A DNA stretch of 64,000 bases from Arthrobacter sp. ISL-72 (GCF_018613755.1 NZ_JAGGPP010000006.1:212377-276376), one strand, 5' to 3'; shown: positions 1 to 8,732, counted from the stretch's first letter. Numbers and translations: made by a program. The notes: a model not told the origin generated them from the sequence alone.

Positions 1-662
1 TGGCCCCGCGCACCGGTGACCAGCCCGGCGCCGTCGCGGACCAGGCTGGCGAGCAGCATGGAGACGAGCGCCTGGCCCTTGGCAACGAGGCCGTCATCCT
101 GGCGGCGCCCCAATTCGTCCCAGGGAAACTTAGTGAAGGCGCCCCAGTCTTCGTATTCCTGCATCGTGAATGGCGCGCGGCCGTCGCTGCGCACGTGTGC
201 TTTGAGCCCTCCGAGGGCTTCCTTGCTGTTGAACAGCTCCGGCTCCACCGTGCGGCCGCCTTCCAGAGCGCCGGGCAGGTCCTGCCGGTAGTCCGGGAAG
301 TTGTCCAGGAAGATGAAGCGGACGCCGCATTCGTCCTCCACGAAGCGAAGCATCTGGTCGCCGAAGTTCAGCGCCGCGTCCAGCAGATCCTCACGGCCGC
401 GGCCGCGCGCCACGGCCCGGACGTATTCGGCTGCCGCATCTTTGGAATCAGTGATCCCGGCCGCCCGGGCGTGGTGGTTGTCGGCCACCCAGAGCATGCC
501 GCCGGAGACGGCGGAGGTGCCGCCCAGCAGTTCACTCTTTTCGAGGATGACGACGGACTTGCCGGCACGGGCGGCGGTCGCCGCCGCCGTGAGTGCGCCC
601 GCGCCGGAACCGACGACGACGACGTCGTAGTTCTCCGACGGGGATCCGTTGACGAATTTCAT
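1..662 (-). CDS. KstD-like FAD-dependent desaturase, N-terminal part (cut by window edge)
   Basis: The minus-strand frame opens at ATG 662, about 7 nt behind GAAAGG, and runs without a stop to base 1, so only the first 220 residues are present. The protein starts with a Rossmann dinucleotide fold (GSGAGA at residues 18-23, acidic Glu41 ending strand 2) followed by GGTSAVSGG at 47-55. This is the FAD-binding signature of the 3-ketosteroid-delta1-dehydrogenase/fumarate reductase flavoprotein family. It resembles the flavoprotein at 2535-4258 and shares a cluster with an SDR and a P450 system. I infer that it introduces one of two C=C bonds into a cyclic 4-oxo acid on the way to an aromatic ring. 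A steroid or terpenoid substrate is the alternative. Confidence 0.85.
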   Translation of the reverse strand, partial: MKFVNGSPSENYDVVVVGSGAGALTAAATAARAGKSVVILEKSELLGGTSAVSGGMLWVADNHHARAAGITDSKDAAAEYVRAVARGRGREDLLDAALNFGDQMLRFVEDECGVRFIFLDNFPDYRQDLPGALEGGRTVEPELFNSKEALGGLKAHVRSDGRAPFTMQEYEDWGAFTKFPWDELGRRQDDGLVAKGQALVSMLLASLVRDGAGLVTGARG

Positions 663-749
663 GGGTTTAGCCTTTCGGAAGGAAGAAGATCTGTGCGGCC
701 GCGGCAACAGCTTCGGTTACGGCGGCCCGGGAGGGGCCGGGAAACCGCT

Positions 750-1511
750 TCAGACGGCGGTATAACCGCCGTCGATGACGAGTTCGGAACCCGTGGTGAA
801 GCGCGACTCGTCGGAGGCCAGGTAGAGCACGCCGTAGGCGATCTCGTCCGGCTGGCCCTGGCGGGGCAGCGGGTTCGAGCCGACCAGTTGCTTGTAGTAG
901 GCCTCGGGGCCGATGTCTGACTGCTCGGCTGAGCGGCGGCTCATCCGGGTGTCCATGGATCCGGGGTGGATGGAGTTCACCCGGATGCCGTAACTTCCGT
1001 AGGCCGCCGCGTCGGACTTGCTTAGCAGCCGCACAGCGCCCTTGGTGGCGTGGTAGAGCGGCACATTACGGCCGCCGGTGATGCCGTGGATGGAGGAAAA
1101 GTTGACGATGCTGCCGGTGCCCTTTTCGATCATGCCGGGGACCACATGCTTGGTCATCAGCCAGACGCCCTTGACGTTGACGTTGAAGATCGTGTCGAAG
1201 TCCGTGACCGAGGCGGTGTGCGAGGCGCCGGCGGGCCCGATGATTCCGGCGGCGTTGACCAGGATGTCCGGCGTGCCCAGTTCGTCGCGGACCCGGCGGA
1301 CGGCGTCGGCGACGCTGGCCTCGCTGGTGACATCGACGTCGTACTCGCTGATGTTTGGATGGGCTGGGGCAGCCGGGGTGCCGGCCACGTCCAGGCTGGC
1401 AACGACTGCACCGTGTTCAGCCAGGAGGGCAGCGGTGGCGCTGCCCAAGTCGCCGCGGCCTCCGGTAACGATGGCGGTCTTTCCGGTTACTCGGTTCAGT
1501 GTGGGATTCAT
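750..1511 (-). CDS. SDR-family NAD(P)-dependent dehydrogenase
   Basis: A 253-residue classical short-chain dehydrogenase. It has the cofactor motif TGGRGDLG (16-23), the NAAG motif, the catalytic Ser in VNFSS and the catalytic YHATK (YxxxK), plus the PG segment after the active site. ATG 1511 follows GAGGAG. It lies 87 nt upstream of the flavoprotein gene on the same strand, so the two are probably co-transcribed. In this cluster the likely role is oxidation of the alcohol made by the P450 (for example trans-4-hydroxycyclohexanecarboxylate to the 4-oxo acid). That assignment is inference; the SDR fold itself is clear. A copy of the cluster's 13-bp motif lies 84 bp upstream. Confidence 0.9.
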   Translation of the reverse strand: MNPTLNRVTGKTAIVTGGRGDLGSATAALLAEHGAVVASLDVAGTPAAPAHPNISEYDVDVTSEASVADAVRRVRDELGTPDILVNAAGIIGPAGASHTASVTDFDTIFNVNVKGVWLMTKHVVPGMIEKGTGSIVNFSSIHGITGGRNVPLYHATKGAVRLLSKSDAAAYGSYGIRVNSIHPGSMDTRMSRRSAEQSDIGPEAYYKQLVGSNPLPRQGQPDEIAYGVLYLASDESRFTTGSELVIDGGYTAV

Positions 1512-1594
1512 GTGGTGCTCCTCTTGCTCCTGCAGCCTCTTCGCTGCGTCCTAGCCAGAGTGGCAGGGGAGCTGTGACCGAAACCACACGATTG

Positions 1595-1607
1595 CCGATG
1601 AACGGAA
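1595..1607. promoter_or_regulatory. Putative IclR operator, copy 1 (CCGATGAACGGAA)
   Basis: The 13-bp sequence CCGATGAACGGAA lies between the SDR gene and the first IclR gene, 84 bp before the SDR start. An identical copy lies 84 bp before the P450 start at 5076-5088. The core CCG-N5-CGG is an inverted repeat, and flanking bases also agree (CG four bases upstream of the CCG, ACC three bases downstream). Two identical sites at the same distance from two genes of one pathway suggest a shared operator for one or both IclR regulators. No binding data exist here. Confidence 0.5.
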
Positions 1608-1617
1608 AAACCAACTT

Positions 1618-2403
1618 TCAGTGACTCTGGCGGAGCGTTCCCTTCAGCTCGCCGCGCCAGCCCAGAGCCCTGGAAATGCCGCGGGCAGCCGCCATGAGGA
1701 CGGGCACGCGGGCTGCCGCGTTCTCCTCGTTGCGCGGCACCACCACGCTGAGGGCGGCCCGGACGGTGTTGTCGGACCCGAAGACGGGGACCGCGATGCC
1801 GCTGGATTCGGGCACGATCACGCCCGGCATGGCTGCGAAGCCGCGCTGCCTGATCTCGGCCAGGTGGCGCCGGAGCGCAGCCGGGTTTGTCAGGGTGGTT
1901 TCGGTGTACTTCGTCAGAGGCCGGGCCAGGAAGGCGTCCTGGTAACCGGCGGGGGAGTGCGCCAGCAGGACCAAGCCCGAGGACGTTGCGTGCACGGGCA
2001 GCCTGCCGGCGATCTTGGTGATGTCGACGATCGTCCTGTCGGAGCCCAGCCGCTCGATGTACAGGACTTCGTCCGAATCAAGGATGCCCAGGGTGGTCGA
2101 ATGCTGGACGACTGCCTGGACGTCCTCCATGAACGGCAGCGCGGCTTCCCGCAGTCCCATCATCTTGGACCCACGCGAAACGAGTTCCCACATCCGCGTG
2201 CCGATATGGATGTCACCGCCGGGTTCGCGTTCGAGGAGCCGCTCTCCCAGCAGGTCGTTGACGAGCCGGTAGGTGGTGGTCACCGGCAGCCCGGTCCGGC
2301 GCCCCAGTTCGGCAACGCTCATGGACTTGTGCCGGTCGTCGAACGCGCTCACGATCTTCACGAAGCGGCCGATGATCGACTCGCCCGATGGGGAGTTGGC
2401 CAC
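1618..2403 (-). CDS. IclR-family transcriptional regulator (copy 1)
   Basis: A 261-residue IclR-type regulator with an N-terminal winged HTH (a TGLPVTTTYRLV recognition-helix region) and a C-terminal effector domain. The GTG at 2403 is chosen as start because a perfect AAGGAGG lies 5 nt upstream. An ATG 27 nt further up would put that ribosome site inside the gene, and the sister protein at 4280 also begins ANSPSGES. It stands divergently from the flavoprotein gene at 2535. IclR proteins (PcaR/PobR types) often sense aromatic acids such as 4-hydroxybenzoate or protocatechuate, which fits the proposed pathway; the effector is unknown. An AGGATT-N13-AATCCT inverted repeat (2416-2440) overlaps its ribosome-site region and could be an autoregulatory site. 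Confidence 0.9.
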   Translation of the reverse strand: MANSPSGESIIGRFVKIVSAFDDRHKSMSVAELGRRTGLPVTTTYRLVNDLLGERLLEREPGGDIHIGTRMWELVSRGSKMMGLREAALPFMEDVQAVVQHSTTLGILDSDEVLYIERLGSDRTIVDITKIAGRLPVHATSSGLVLLAHSPAGYQDAFLARPLTKYTETTLTNPAALRRHLAEIRQRGFAAMPGVIVPESSGIAVPVFGSDNTVRAALSVVVPRNEENAAARVPVLMAAARGISRALGWRGELKGTLRQSH

Positions 2404-2534
2404 TCTTTCCTCCTTAGGATTCCCGCTCAATGGTAATCCTCCTGCCGGGCACCGGCGCCGCCGAGTCTACTGGGGCTTAAACCTTCCACCCGGCTGCAGC
2501 GAGGATGCAGCAGCCGACTGAACGGAGCAAAAGA

Positions 2535-4258
2535 ATGAGCAAGACCGTTTGTGATGTCCTCGTCATCGGCTCCGGCGTTGCCGGGATGGCCGCGGCCCTG
2601 AAAGCCGCTTCGCAGGGATTGACCGTGATCGTGCGGAAAAGGAGCAGTATTTTGGCGGAACCACCGCCATTTCCGCCGGCTGGGCGTGGGTCCCGGGCAA
2701 CAAGCAGGGTGTGGCGCAGGGCGATACCCGGGAGGAAGCCGAGACCTACCTGAAGAACCTCGCCCCTGACACGTTCAACGAAGCAGGCGTCAGGGACTTC
2801 CTGGATACCGTGCCCGAGGCGATCTCCTTTTTCGAGAACGAAACCGAGGTGAAGTTCACCTATCCGGAAAAGAATCCGGACTACCAGATGGACCTGCCCG
2901 GGGCGAGGCTGTCCGGCCGGGCCATCCTGCCGCAGGATGTGGACGCGCGCGTGCTCGGGAATAAGCGGCTCCTGATGCAGCCGTACATGAGCTCCTACAC
3001 CGTGTTCGGTTACATGCCGCAGGTCGGGCCGGACATCAACGAGTTCTTCCACGTGAACCAGTCGGTCAGCTCGTTCGTCTATGTGGCCAAGAAGCTGCTG
3101 CGCACGTGGGCTGACGCCGCCCGCTACAAGCGCCCGGTCCTGCGCTCCAACGGCAACGCCCTGATGACCCGCATGGTCAAGAGCGCCGATGACCTGGGCG
3201 TGCGCCTGTGGAATTCTTCACCGGCCCTTTCACTGACCCGCGACGACGCCGGAACCATCACGGGCGCCGTGATCGGCGGTGAGCATGCCGCCACAGTGAC
3301 GGCACGGCTCGGCGTCATCCTCGCCGCCGGCGGCTTCTCCGGCAACAAGGAACTGCGGAAGCAGTACTTCCCCCACGACGCCGACGGCGACGACCACTTC
3401 ACGCCGACCGTCGGCCACGGCGGGGACGCCGCCACCCTGGCGGTCAGTGCGGGCGGGCACATCGATGACTCAGTGTTCAGCGTCGGCTCGTGGGCGCCGG
3501 TCACTGTCTTTAAGTACCTCAACGGCAAGCAGCGGCTCTTTCCGCACCTGCGGGCGATCGGCCTGCCCGGCCTGATCGCCGTCGACCGTCACGGCAGGCG
3601 CTTCGGAAACGAGGCGCTGAGCTACCACGACTTCGGTGGAGCGATGATCGGGCACAACAAGTACGAGGACAAGACATTTGGATACGTGATCGACGACGCG
3701 AAGACGATGCACAAATACGGCATTGGCTACGCCAAGCCCTGGCCGATGCCCCGCGGCTATTTCTACAGGACCGGGTACCTGGTCAAGGGGGACACCCTGG
3801 CGGAACTGGCCGGAAAGCTCGGGATCGATGCCCAGGGCCTTACAGCGACCGTGGCTGAGTTCAATCCGGCAGCGGAGCGCGGTGAGGATCCGGCGTTCGG
3901 CCGGGGCTCCACCCTGTACAACCACTTCCGCGGCGATCTCGAGCACAAGCCGAACCCGAACCTCTCCCCGGTGGGCAAAGGACCGTATTACGCCGCGAAG
4001 ATCCAGATGGGCGACCTCGGCACCTTCGCCGGAGTGGGCGTCAACGAACGCTCGGAAGTTGTTACCGCAGAGGGAACAGCCATCCCCGGTCTCCTGGCTG
4101 TCGGCGCCGCCGCGGTGAGCGTTTTCGGCGGCGGCTACCCGGGTTACGGATCGCACATCGGTCCGGCCCTCGTGTTCGGCTACCGTGCGGGCCGCGACAT
4201 CGCCAAGCTCGCGGCTGGCCGGGGCGTGGAGCGCGCGGCCGGCGTGGAAGCCCGCTAG
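2535..4258 (+). pseudogene. KstD-like FAD-dependent desaturase, full length but frameshifted
   Basis: ATG 2535 begins a frame with the FAD motif GSGVAGMAAA (residues 11-20). It continues only to the codons around 2632. From there the homologous sequence (EKEQYFGGTTAISAGWAWV, then through GGGYPGYGSHIGP near the C-terminus) is in the frame one base earlier, ending at 4258. One missing base near 2630-2635 explains this; restoring it gives 574 residues, normal for 3-ketosteroid-delta1-dehydrogenase-like enzymes. The C-terminal GGGYPGYG glycine motif closes the FAD site. The gene is followed at 21 nt by an IclR gene. It is either a recent inactivation or an assembly error. The role would be the second desaturase in ring aromatization (inference). 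Confidence 0.85.
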
Positions 4259-4279
4259 GGTGTCGGGCCGGAGGCGTCC

Positions 4280-5041
4280 GTGGCAAACTCACCCTCGGGC
4301 GAATCGGTGATCAGCCGCGTCGTGCGGCTCATGAGTGCGTTCGGTCGGAACCTGCCGACCATGACGCTTTCCGGCCTTGCCCGCCGCGCGGGCCTGCCAC
4401 TGACCACCGCGCACCGTCTCGTGGACGACTCGGTCATCCACGGCCTGATTGAGCGGCTGCCGGACGGGAACCTGCGCTCCGGGATGCGCATGTGGGAGCT
4501 GGCCGCACGCGGTTCGCGTGCGCTTAATCTTCGTGAGCTGGCGCTGCCGTTCATGGAGGACGTCCAGGCCGCCGTCCACCAGCACACCACCCTGGCCGTG
4601 TTGGACCACGGGACGGTGCTGTACGTGGAGCGGCTCTCCTCGCCGCATTCCAGCCTGGACGCGGCCCACATTGCCCAGAGGATGCCGATCCACGCAGCCT
4701 CGTCCGGACTGGTGCTGCTGGCCTTCTCGCCGCCCGCCCTCCAAACTGAGGTGCTCTCGACGCCGCTGACGGCTGTGACCCCCGAGACCGTTACCGACCC
4801 TGCCCTCATCCGGAAGCACCTGGCCGAGATCAGGCAACGCGGCTACGTGGCCCTGCCCGGCATTGGAGTCACGGAGTGGACGGGCACCGCCGTGCCCGTC
4901 TTCGGGCCTGGCAACACGGTCGCCGCGGCGCTTAACGCCATCGTGCCGCGGCAGGAGGCCGCGGTTCCGTTGACCGTCCCCGCCCTGCTGACCGCCGCCC
5001 ACGGAATTTCGCGTGCCCTGAAGGCCGAGCAGGCGGGATGA
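4280..5041 (+). CDS. IclR-family transcriptional regulator (copy 2)
   Basis: A 253-residue IclR regulator starting at GTG 4280, with GGAGG about 6 nt upstream. It is a sister of the regulator at 1618-2403: both begin ANSPSGES, share PFMEDVQA, SSGLVLLA and HLAEIRQRG, and have the same HTH plus effector-domain layout. Local duplication followed by divergence is the simplest origin. It is 21 nt behind the flavoprotein gene, probably in the same transcript, and is followed by the P450 operon with the 13-bp candidate operator in between. One of the two may act as activator and the other as repressor of the same sites; the sequence does not say which. Confidence 0.9.
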   Translation: MANSPSGESVISRVVRLMSAFGRNLPTMTLSGLARRAGLPLTTAHRLVDDSVIHGLIERLPDGNLRSGMRMWELAARGSRALNLRELALPFMEDVQAAVHQHTTLAVLDHGTVLYVERLSSPHSSLDAAHIAQRMPIHAASSGLVLLAFSPPALQTEVLSTPLTAVTPETVTDPALIRKHLAEIRQRGYVALPGIGVTEWTGTAVPVFGPGNTVAAALNAIVPRQEAAVPLTVPALLTAAHGISRALKAEQAG

Positions 5042-5075
5042 CCGGCAACCTGTAAGCCGGGGCAGACTTTCGCAA

Positions 5076-5088
5076 CCGATGAACGGAA
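5076..5088. promoter_or_regulatory. Putative IclR operator, copy 2 (CCGATGAACGGAA)
   Basis: Exact copy of the motif at 1595-1607, here 84 bp before the P450 start codon and just after the second IclR gene. A weaker relative, CCGACTGAACGGA with one extra base, lies at about 2513-2525, just before the flavoprotein start. This placement suggests coordinated control of hydroxylase, dehydrogenase and desaturase genes. Confidence 0.5.
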
Positions 5089-5171
5089 GACCTGTGGGGC
5101 GGACGCCGCGGACCCGGCGTTGTGGTTTGAGACGTAGCTCACGTCGAAGTCAACCGGAAAGAAGGACAAAG

Positions 5172-6461
5172 ATGTCTGCCCCATTGACAGCAGTACCCCC
5201 GGTCGCCACGGATGAAAGCACTGGCGCAGGCGAAAGCGCCAAGTTGCCCCCTTATTCGCATGAACTGGGCTGGCCCGAGGGCATGGCGCCGTTCAAGGTC
5301 GTCGATGACGGAACGCAGGGCGATCCCTATGCCCACTATGAATGGATGCGGGAGAACGCCCCCGTCCTCCGTGCCCATTCACCGGTCTCTGACGTCTGGT
5401 TCATTTCCCGGTACGACGACGTCCGTAAGGCCATGCGGGCCCCGAAGGTCTTCTCCTCCCAGGTTGTGGACCCTGTTCCGCTGACGTTCCTCACGCTGTT
5501 CGACGCCCCGAACCACACACGCCTGCGCCAGGTCGTTGCCCAGGCCTTCATCCCGAAGGCCATTGCCCGCTTCGAGGATCGTGTCCGCGAAAACGCCGAA
5601 AAGTACCTGACCCCGATGCTGGCCGCCGGCGGCGGCGACGCAGTGGACGACTACTCAATCCCGCTCAGCATGTCCACCATCAGCGCCCTGCTCGACGTGC
5701 CGGCCGAGGACTTCGACAAGATGAAGTTCTGGTCCGACGAGACGTTCAGCTACTTCGGCAGGCTCGCCCGCAACGCACAGGGCACCGGCACCGACGAACA
5801 GAGCACCTTCGACTTCTTCGCCTACCTGAAGGACACCATGGAGCGGCTCTACCGCGAGGCGAGCGACTCCGTCGGCGGCCACATCGCCCGGATGTGGAAG
5901 GACGGCCTGTTGAGCGAGAAGGAAGCCAAGGAACTCTGCGCCTTTGTCTTCGTCGCCGGCCACGACACCACCACCATCCTGCTGGCCAACTCGTTCCGTG
6001 TCTTCAGCGAACAGCCGGACCTGCTGGACCGGATCCGCCGCAACCCTGATGATGCGAATCTCTTCGTCGAGGAGCTGGCCCGCTACCGCGGCACGGTGCA
6101 GCGGGCCAGCCGGATCACCACGGAGGAAGTGGAGGTTGCCGGAGTCAAAATTCCCGCGAACGCTATCGTCCGGCTGCTGCCGGCCGCGGCGAACCGTGAC
6201 AGCAGCAAGTATCCCGACGGCGAGCGTTTTGATATCGACCGCAACACCGACGGCCATCTCGGCTTCGGTCACGGTGTCCATAGCTGCCTGGGGGCGCCGC
6301 TCGCGCGGTTTGAGGTCCTGGTGACCGTGAAGCTCCTTGCCGAAAAACTGGGATCCCTCGCTTTGGATCCGGACAGGCCGATTGAATACGTCCGCGGAAA
6401 CAACCTGACGAACTCGGGCCCGGAGCACCTGCACGTGATGCTGGAGAAGATCAATGCGTGA
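5172..6461 (+). CDS. Cytochrome P450 monooxygenase (class I bacterial)
   Basis: A 429-residue soluble P450 of the P450cam-like bacterial group. It has the I-helix oxygen-activation motif AGHDTT (about residue 263), the K-helix ELAR (ExxR, about 300) and the heme-ligand loop FGHGVHSCLG with Cys near 372. ATG 5172 is preferred over an upstream ATG at 5079 because AGAAGGA sits 6 nt before it and the upstream 31 residues are Arg-rich and unlike P450s. The ferredoxin reductase and ferredoxin follow in the same operon, giving a complete three-part class I system on paper. By analogy with cyclohexanecarboxylate degraders it could hydroxylate the ring at C4. Terpenes are also common substrates of such enzymes, so the substrate is inference. 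Confidence 0.95.
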   Translation: MSAPLTAVPPVATDESTGAGESAKLPPYSHELGWPEGMAPFKVVDDGTQGDPYAHYEWMRENAPVLRAHSPVSDVWFISRYDDVRKAMRAPKVFSSQVVDPVPLTFLTLFDAPNHTRLRQVVAQAFIPKAIARFEDRVRENAEKYLTPMLAAGGGDAVDDYSIPLSMSTISALLDVPAEDFDKMKFWSDETFSYFGRLARNAQGTGTDEQSTFDFFAYLKDTMERLYREASDSVGGHIARMWKDGLLSEKEAKELCAFVFVAGHDTTTILLANSFRVFSEQPDLLDRIRRNPDDANLFVEELARYRGTVQRASRITTEEVEVAGVKIPANAIVRLLPAAANRDSSKYPDGERFDIDRNTDGHLGFGHGVHSCLGAPLARFEVLVTVKLLAEKLGSLALDPDRPIEYVRGNNLTNSGPEHLHVMLEKINA

Positions 6462-7751
6462 CCACGAACCGATGAAACAGGGACCGGTGACCGCGACTAC
6501 AGATCGGGTGATCATCGCAGGCGCCGGACACTCCGGCGTTGCTGTCGCCGCGGGCCTCCGTGCCCGGGGCTGGGAAGGTGGCATCCTGCTGCTCGACGCG
6601 GAGAAAGAGACGCCCTATGAACGCCCCCCGCTGTCCAAGGAACTCCTGAAAGACGGCGCGTCAGATGAGTCCGCCGTCCTGCGCAAGGAGAAGTTCTATC
6701 TGGACAAGGGCATTGACCGGCTGGCGGGCATCACCGCCGACTCGATTGACAGGCAGGGCCGAACAGTCCTGCTGTCGGATGGCAGCCGCCACGCCTACCA
6801 CCGGCTCGTCATCGCTACGGGTTCGCGGGCGAGGCCCCTCACCGTGCCCGGCGCCGGGCTTGGCGGAGTCATGTCCCTGCGGACACGGGAGGATGCCTTG
6901 GAACTGAAGCGGTTGCTGGTCCGGGGAGCCCGCGTCGCCATCATCGGCGCCGGGTACATCGGACTGGAAGTCGCCGCTGCCGCTGCAGCCAAGGGCTGCG
7001 AGGTCACAGTGCTGGAGTTCCAGGACCGCGTGATGAGCCGGGTGACCTCCGCCCCGGTCTCGCACCACTTCGAACAGCTCCACGGGCGGAACGGAGTCCG
7101 GTTCGTCTTCGGTGCAGCAGTTACGGCGATTGAAGGAGGCGGGCGGGCAGAGCGCGTGGTCACCGCCGACGGCAGGGTCTTCCTGCCGACGTCGTATTGG
7201 CCGGAATCGGGGTGCTGCCCAACCAGGAGCTGGCCGCGAAAGCCGGGCTCGAATGCCGGGACGGCGTCCTCGTGGACGGGGACGGCCGGACCTCAGACCC
7301 TTTGATTTACGCCACCGGTGACGTCACCCGCTTCACCAGCCCGATCGACGGCACCAGCCAACGCCTCGAATGCATCCAGAACGCGCAGGCGCAGGCCGAT
7401 GGGGTTGCAGCCCACATCACCGGCCAGGAACCCGCTGATCCTGAAATCCCGTGGTTCTGGACCGTCCAGCACGGTGTCCGGCTGCAGACCGCCGGCGTGC
7501 GCGATGCGGCGGACGACGTGATCGTGCGCGGCGAACCCGCAGGCGGCAGGTTCTCGGTGGTCTATCTTCGGGACGGCCGCCTCGCCGCCGTCGACACTGT
7601 CGCGGGCCTGACCGACTTCCGGCCGGCCAGGAAACTGATTGGCCAGGGAGCCCGGCTGGACCCGACGCTGGCAGCGGACCCCGGCATCCCGCTCACCGAC
7701 ACCGTCCTCAATCACCCCACCGACGCTGACCTTGCGGCAGCCCGAATCTAA
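6454..7751 (+). pseudogene. FAD-dependent ferredoxin reductase, frameshifted
   Basis: Overlaps the P450 gene by 8 nt (ATGCGTGA) and encodes a putidaredoxin-reductase-type flavoprotein. It has an FAD motif AGAGHSGVAVA, an internal NAD motif IGAGYIGLEVAAA and the second FAD motif YATGDVTR. The frame from 6454 reads correctly to GRVFL (about 7191) and then becomes nonsense. The true continuation, reading VVLAGIGVLPNQ and on to the stop at 7751, lies in the frame one base earlier. One lost base near 7192 explains it, and the restored protein would be 432 residues, normal for the family. As written, the product stops at 7305 without the second FAD-binding part and C-terminal domain, so electron delivery to the P450 would fail unless another reductase helps. 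An assembly error is possible. Confidence 0.85.
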
Positions 7752-7760
7752 GGAACCCCC

Positions 7761-8084
7761 ATGAGCAACAACAAACTCACCGTCATCGACCGCGAAGGCT
7801 CCACCCACGATCTCGAATGGGAACCGGACCAGACGCTGATGGAGGCCCTGCGTGACAACGACCTGCCGGTCCTGGCCTCCTGCGGCGGCACCGCCTCCTG
7901 TGCAACCTGCCACGTCTTCCTCGAGAAAGAGGTCTACGACACCCTGGGCGAACGCAGCGAGGATGAACTGGAACTGCTTGTCGAGGCGGAGGGGTACCGG
8001 GAGTGCGGCTCCAGACTCTCCTGCCAGCTCGACTTCAGCCGGGACCTCAACGGTGTCACCGTGACCCTGGCTCCGGAAGAGTAG
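7761..8084 (+). CDS. [2Fe-2S] ferredoxin, adrenodoxin/putidaredoxin type
   Basis: A 107-residue ferredoxin with the cluster ligands in CGGTASCATC (C-x5-C-x2-C) and a distal Cys in RLSCQL. This is the spacing of vertebrate-adrenodoxin and putidaredoxin-type proteins that pass electrons to P450s. It starts at ATG 7761, ten bases after the reductase stop, with GGAAC nearby as a weak ribosome site, and ends the P450 operon. It is intact, unlike the reductase. The stop abuts the stop of the convergent gene at 8085 with no spacer, so no terminator is visible between the two. Confidence 0.95.
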   Translation: MSNNKLTVIDREGSTHDLEWEPDQTLMEALRDNDLPVLASCGGTASCATCHVFLEKEVYDTLGERSEDELELLVEAEGYRECGSRLSCQLDFSRDLNGVTVTLAPEE

Positions 8085-8732
8085 CTACGCCGGCGGGTCG
8101 GTCACCAGGATGCGCACTGAGCACAGGTCCGCGGCCGCCCGCTTCAGCACGGCCGCGCGGGGATCCGGGACGTCGAGGAATGCCAGCCGGGCCAGCCCGG
8201 CGTAGCGCTTCAGGACGGGTTCGGCGAGCACCTGCTCGGCGAGGGTGCGGTCGCCTCCGGGCGCCAGGTATTCGATCCGGTGGTCCGCGAAGATCCTGCC
8301 GGCGTGCGCGGCGACCGCTTCCACCAGGGCGTCTGCCTGGTTGGCGCGCCGCCGGGCGAAGCGTTGCTGGGACCAGCCGCCGGCCGCGGTCCTGGACTGG
8401 ACGTGGCGGGTGCCGGTTTTGGATGCCAGGGCGGCGCCGTCACGGACCACCGCCACGGAATAGCCGCCGCGGCGGACCAGCACCAGCCCGAGCGTCCGGG
8501 ACTGCGACGCCAGCGACGCCAGCCGCTCCACGGCGTTGCTGCCGCTGCCCGGCCGGCCGTCAGCCGGCCACGGCTGCTCCAGCAGCGCCACGGCGCCGTC
8601 CTCTGCGGACAGCTGCAGTCCGCCGTCGAGCTCCTCCTGATCCACGGTGCCGTGGCTCGCGGCAAAGCGCTCCACCCACCCTGGCAGCCGTGCACCGGAG
8701 ACGAACGCCGCTCGGGACTCTGGGGTGGGCAT
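8085..8732 (-). CDS. acVLRF1-family peptidyl-tRNA hydrolase (Vms1-like release factor)
   Basis: A 215-residue protein with the eRF1-like fold signature of the actinobacterial Vms1-like release factor 1 family. The central motif TAAGGWSQQRFARRRANQ holds the GxxSQQR loop, and a conserved TGTRHVQSR precedes it. In eukaryotes Vms1/ANKZF1 releases nascent chains from peptidyl-tRNA on stalled 60S subunits; the actinobacterial homologues are assigned to the same reaction in ribosome rescue. The start is ATG 8732; alternatives are not better supported. It is monocistronic, convergent with the ferredoxin gene and divergent from rarA, so it belongs to the core genome rather than the catabolic cluster. 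Family assignment rests on recognising the motif, not on a search. Confidence 0.75.
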   Translation of the reverse strand: MPTPESRAAFVSGARLPGWVERFAASHGTVDQEELDGGLQLSAEDGAVALLEQPWPADGRPGSGSNAVERLASLASQSRTLGLVLVRRGGYSVAVVRDGAALASKTGTRHVQSRTAAGGWSQQRFARRRANQADALVEAVAAHAGRIFADHRIEYLAPGGDRTLAEQVLAEPVLKRYAGLARLAFLDVPDPRAAVLKRAAADLCSVRILVTDPPA

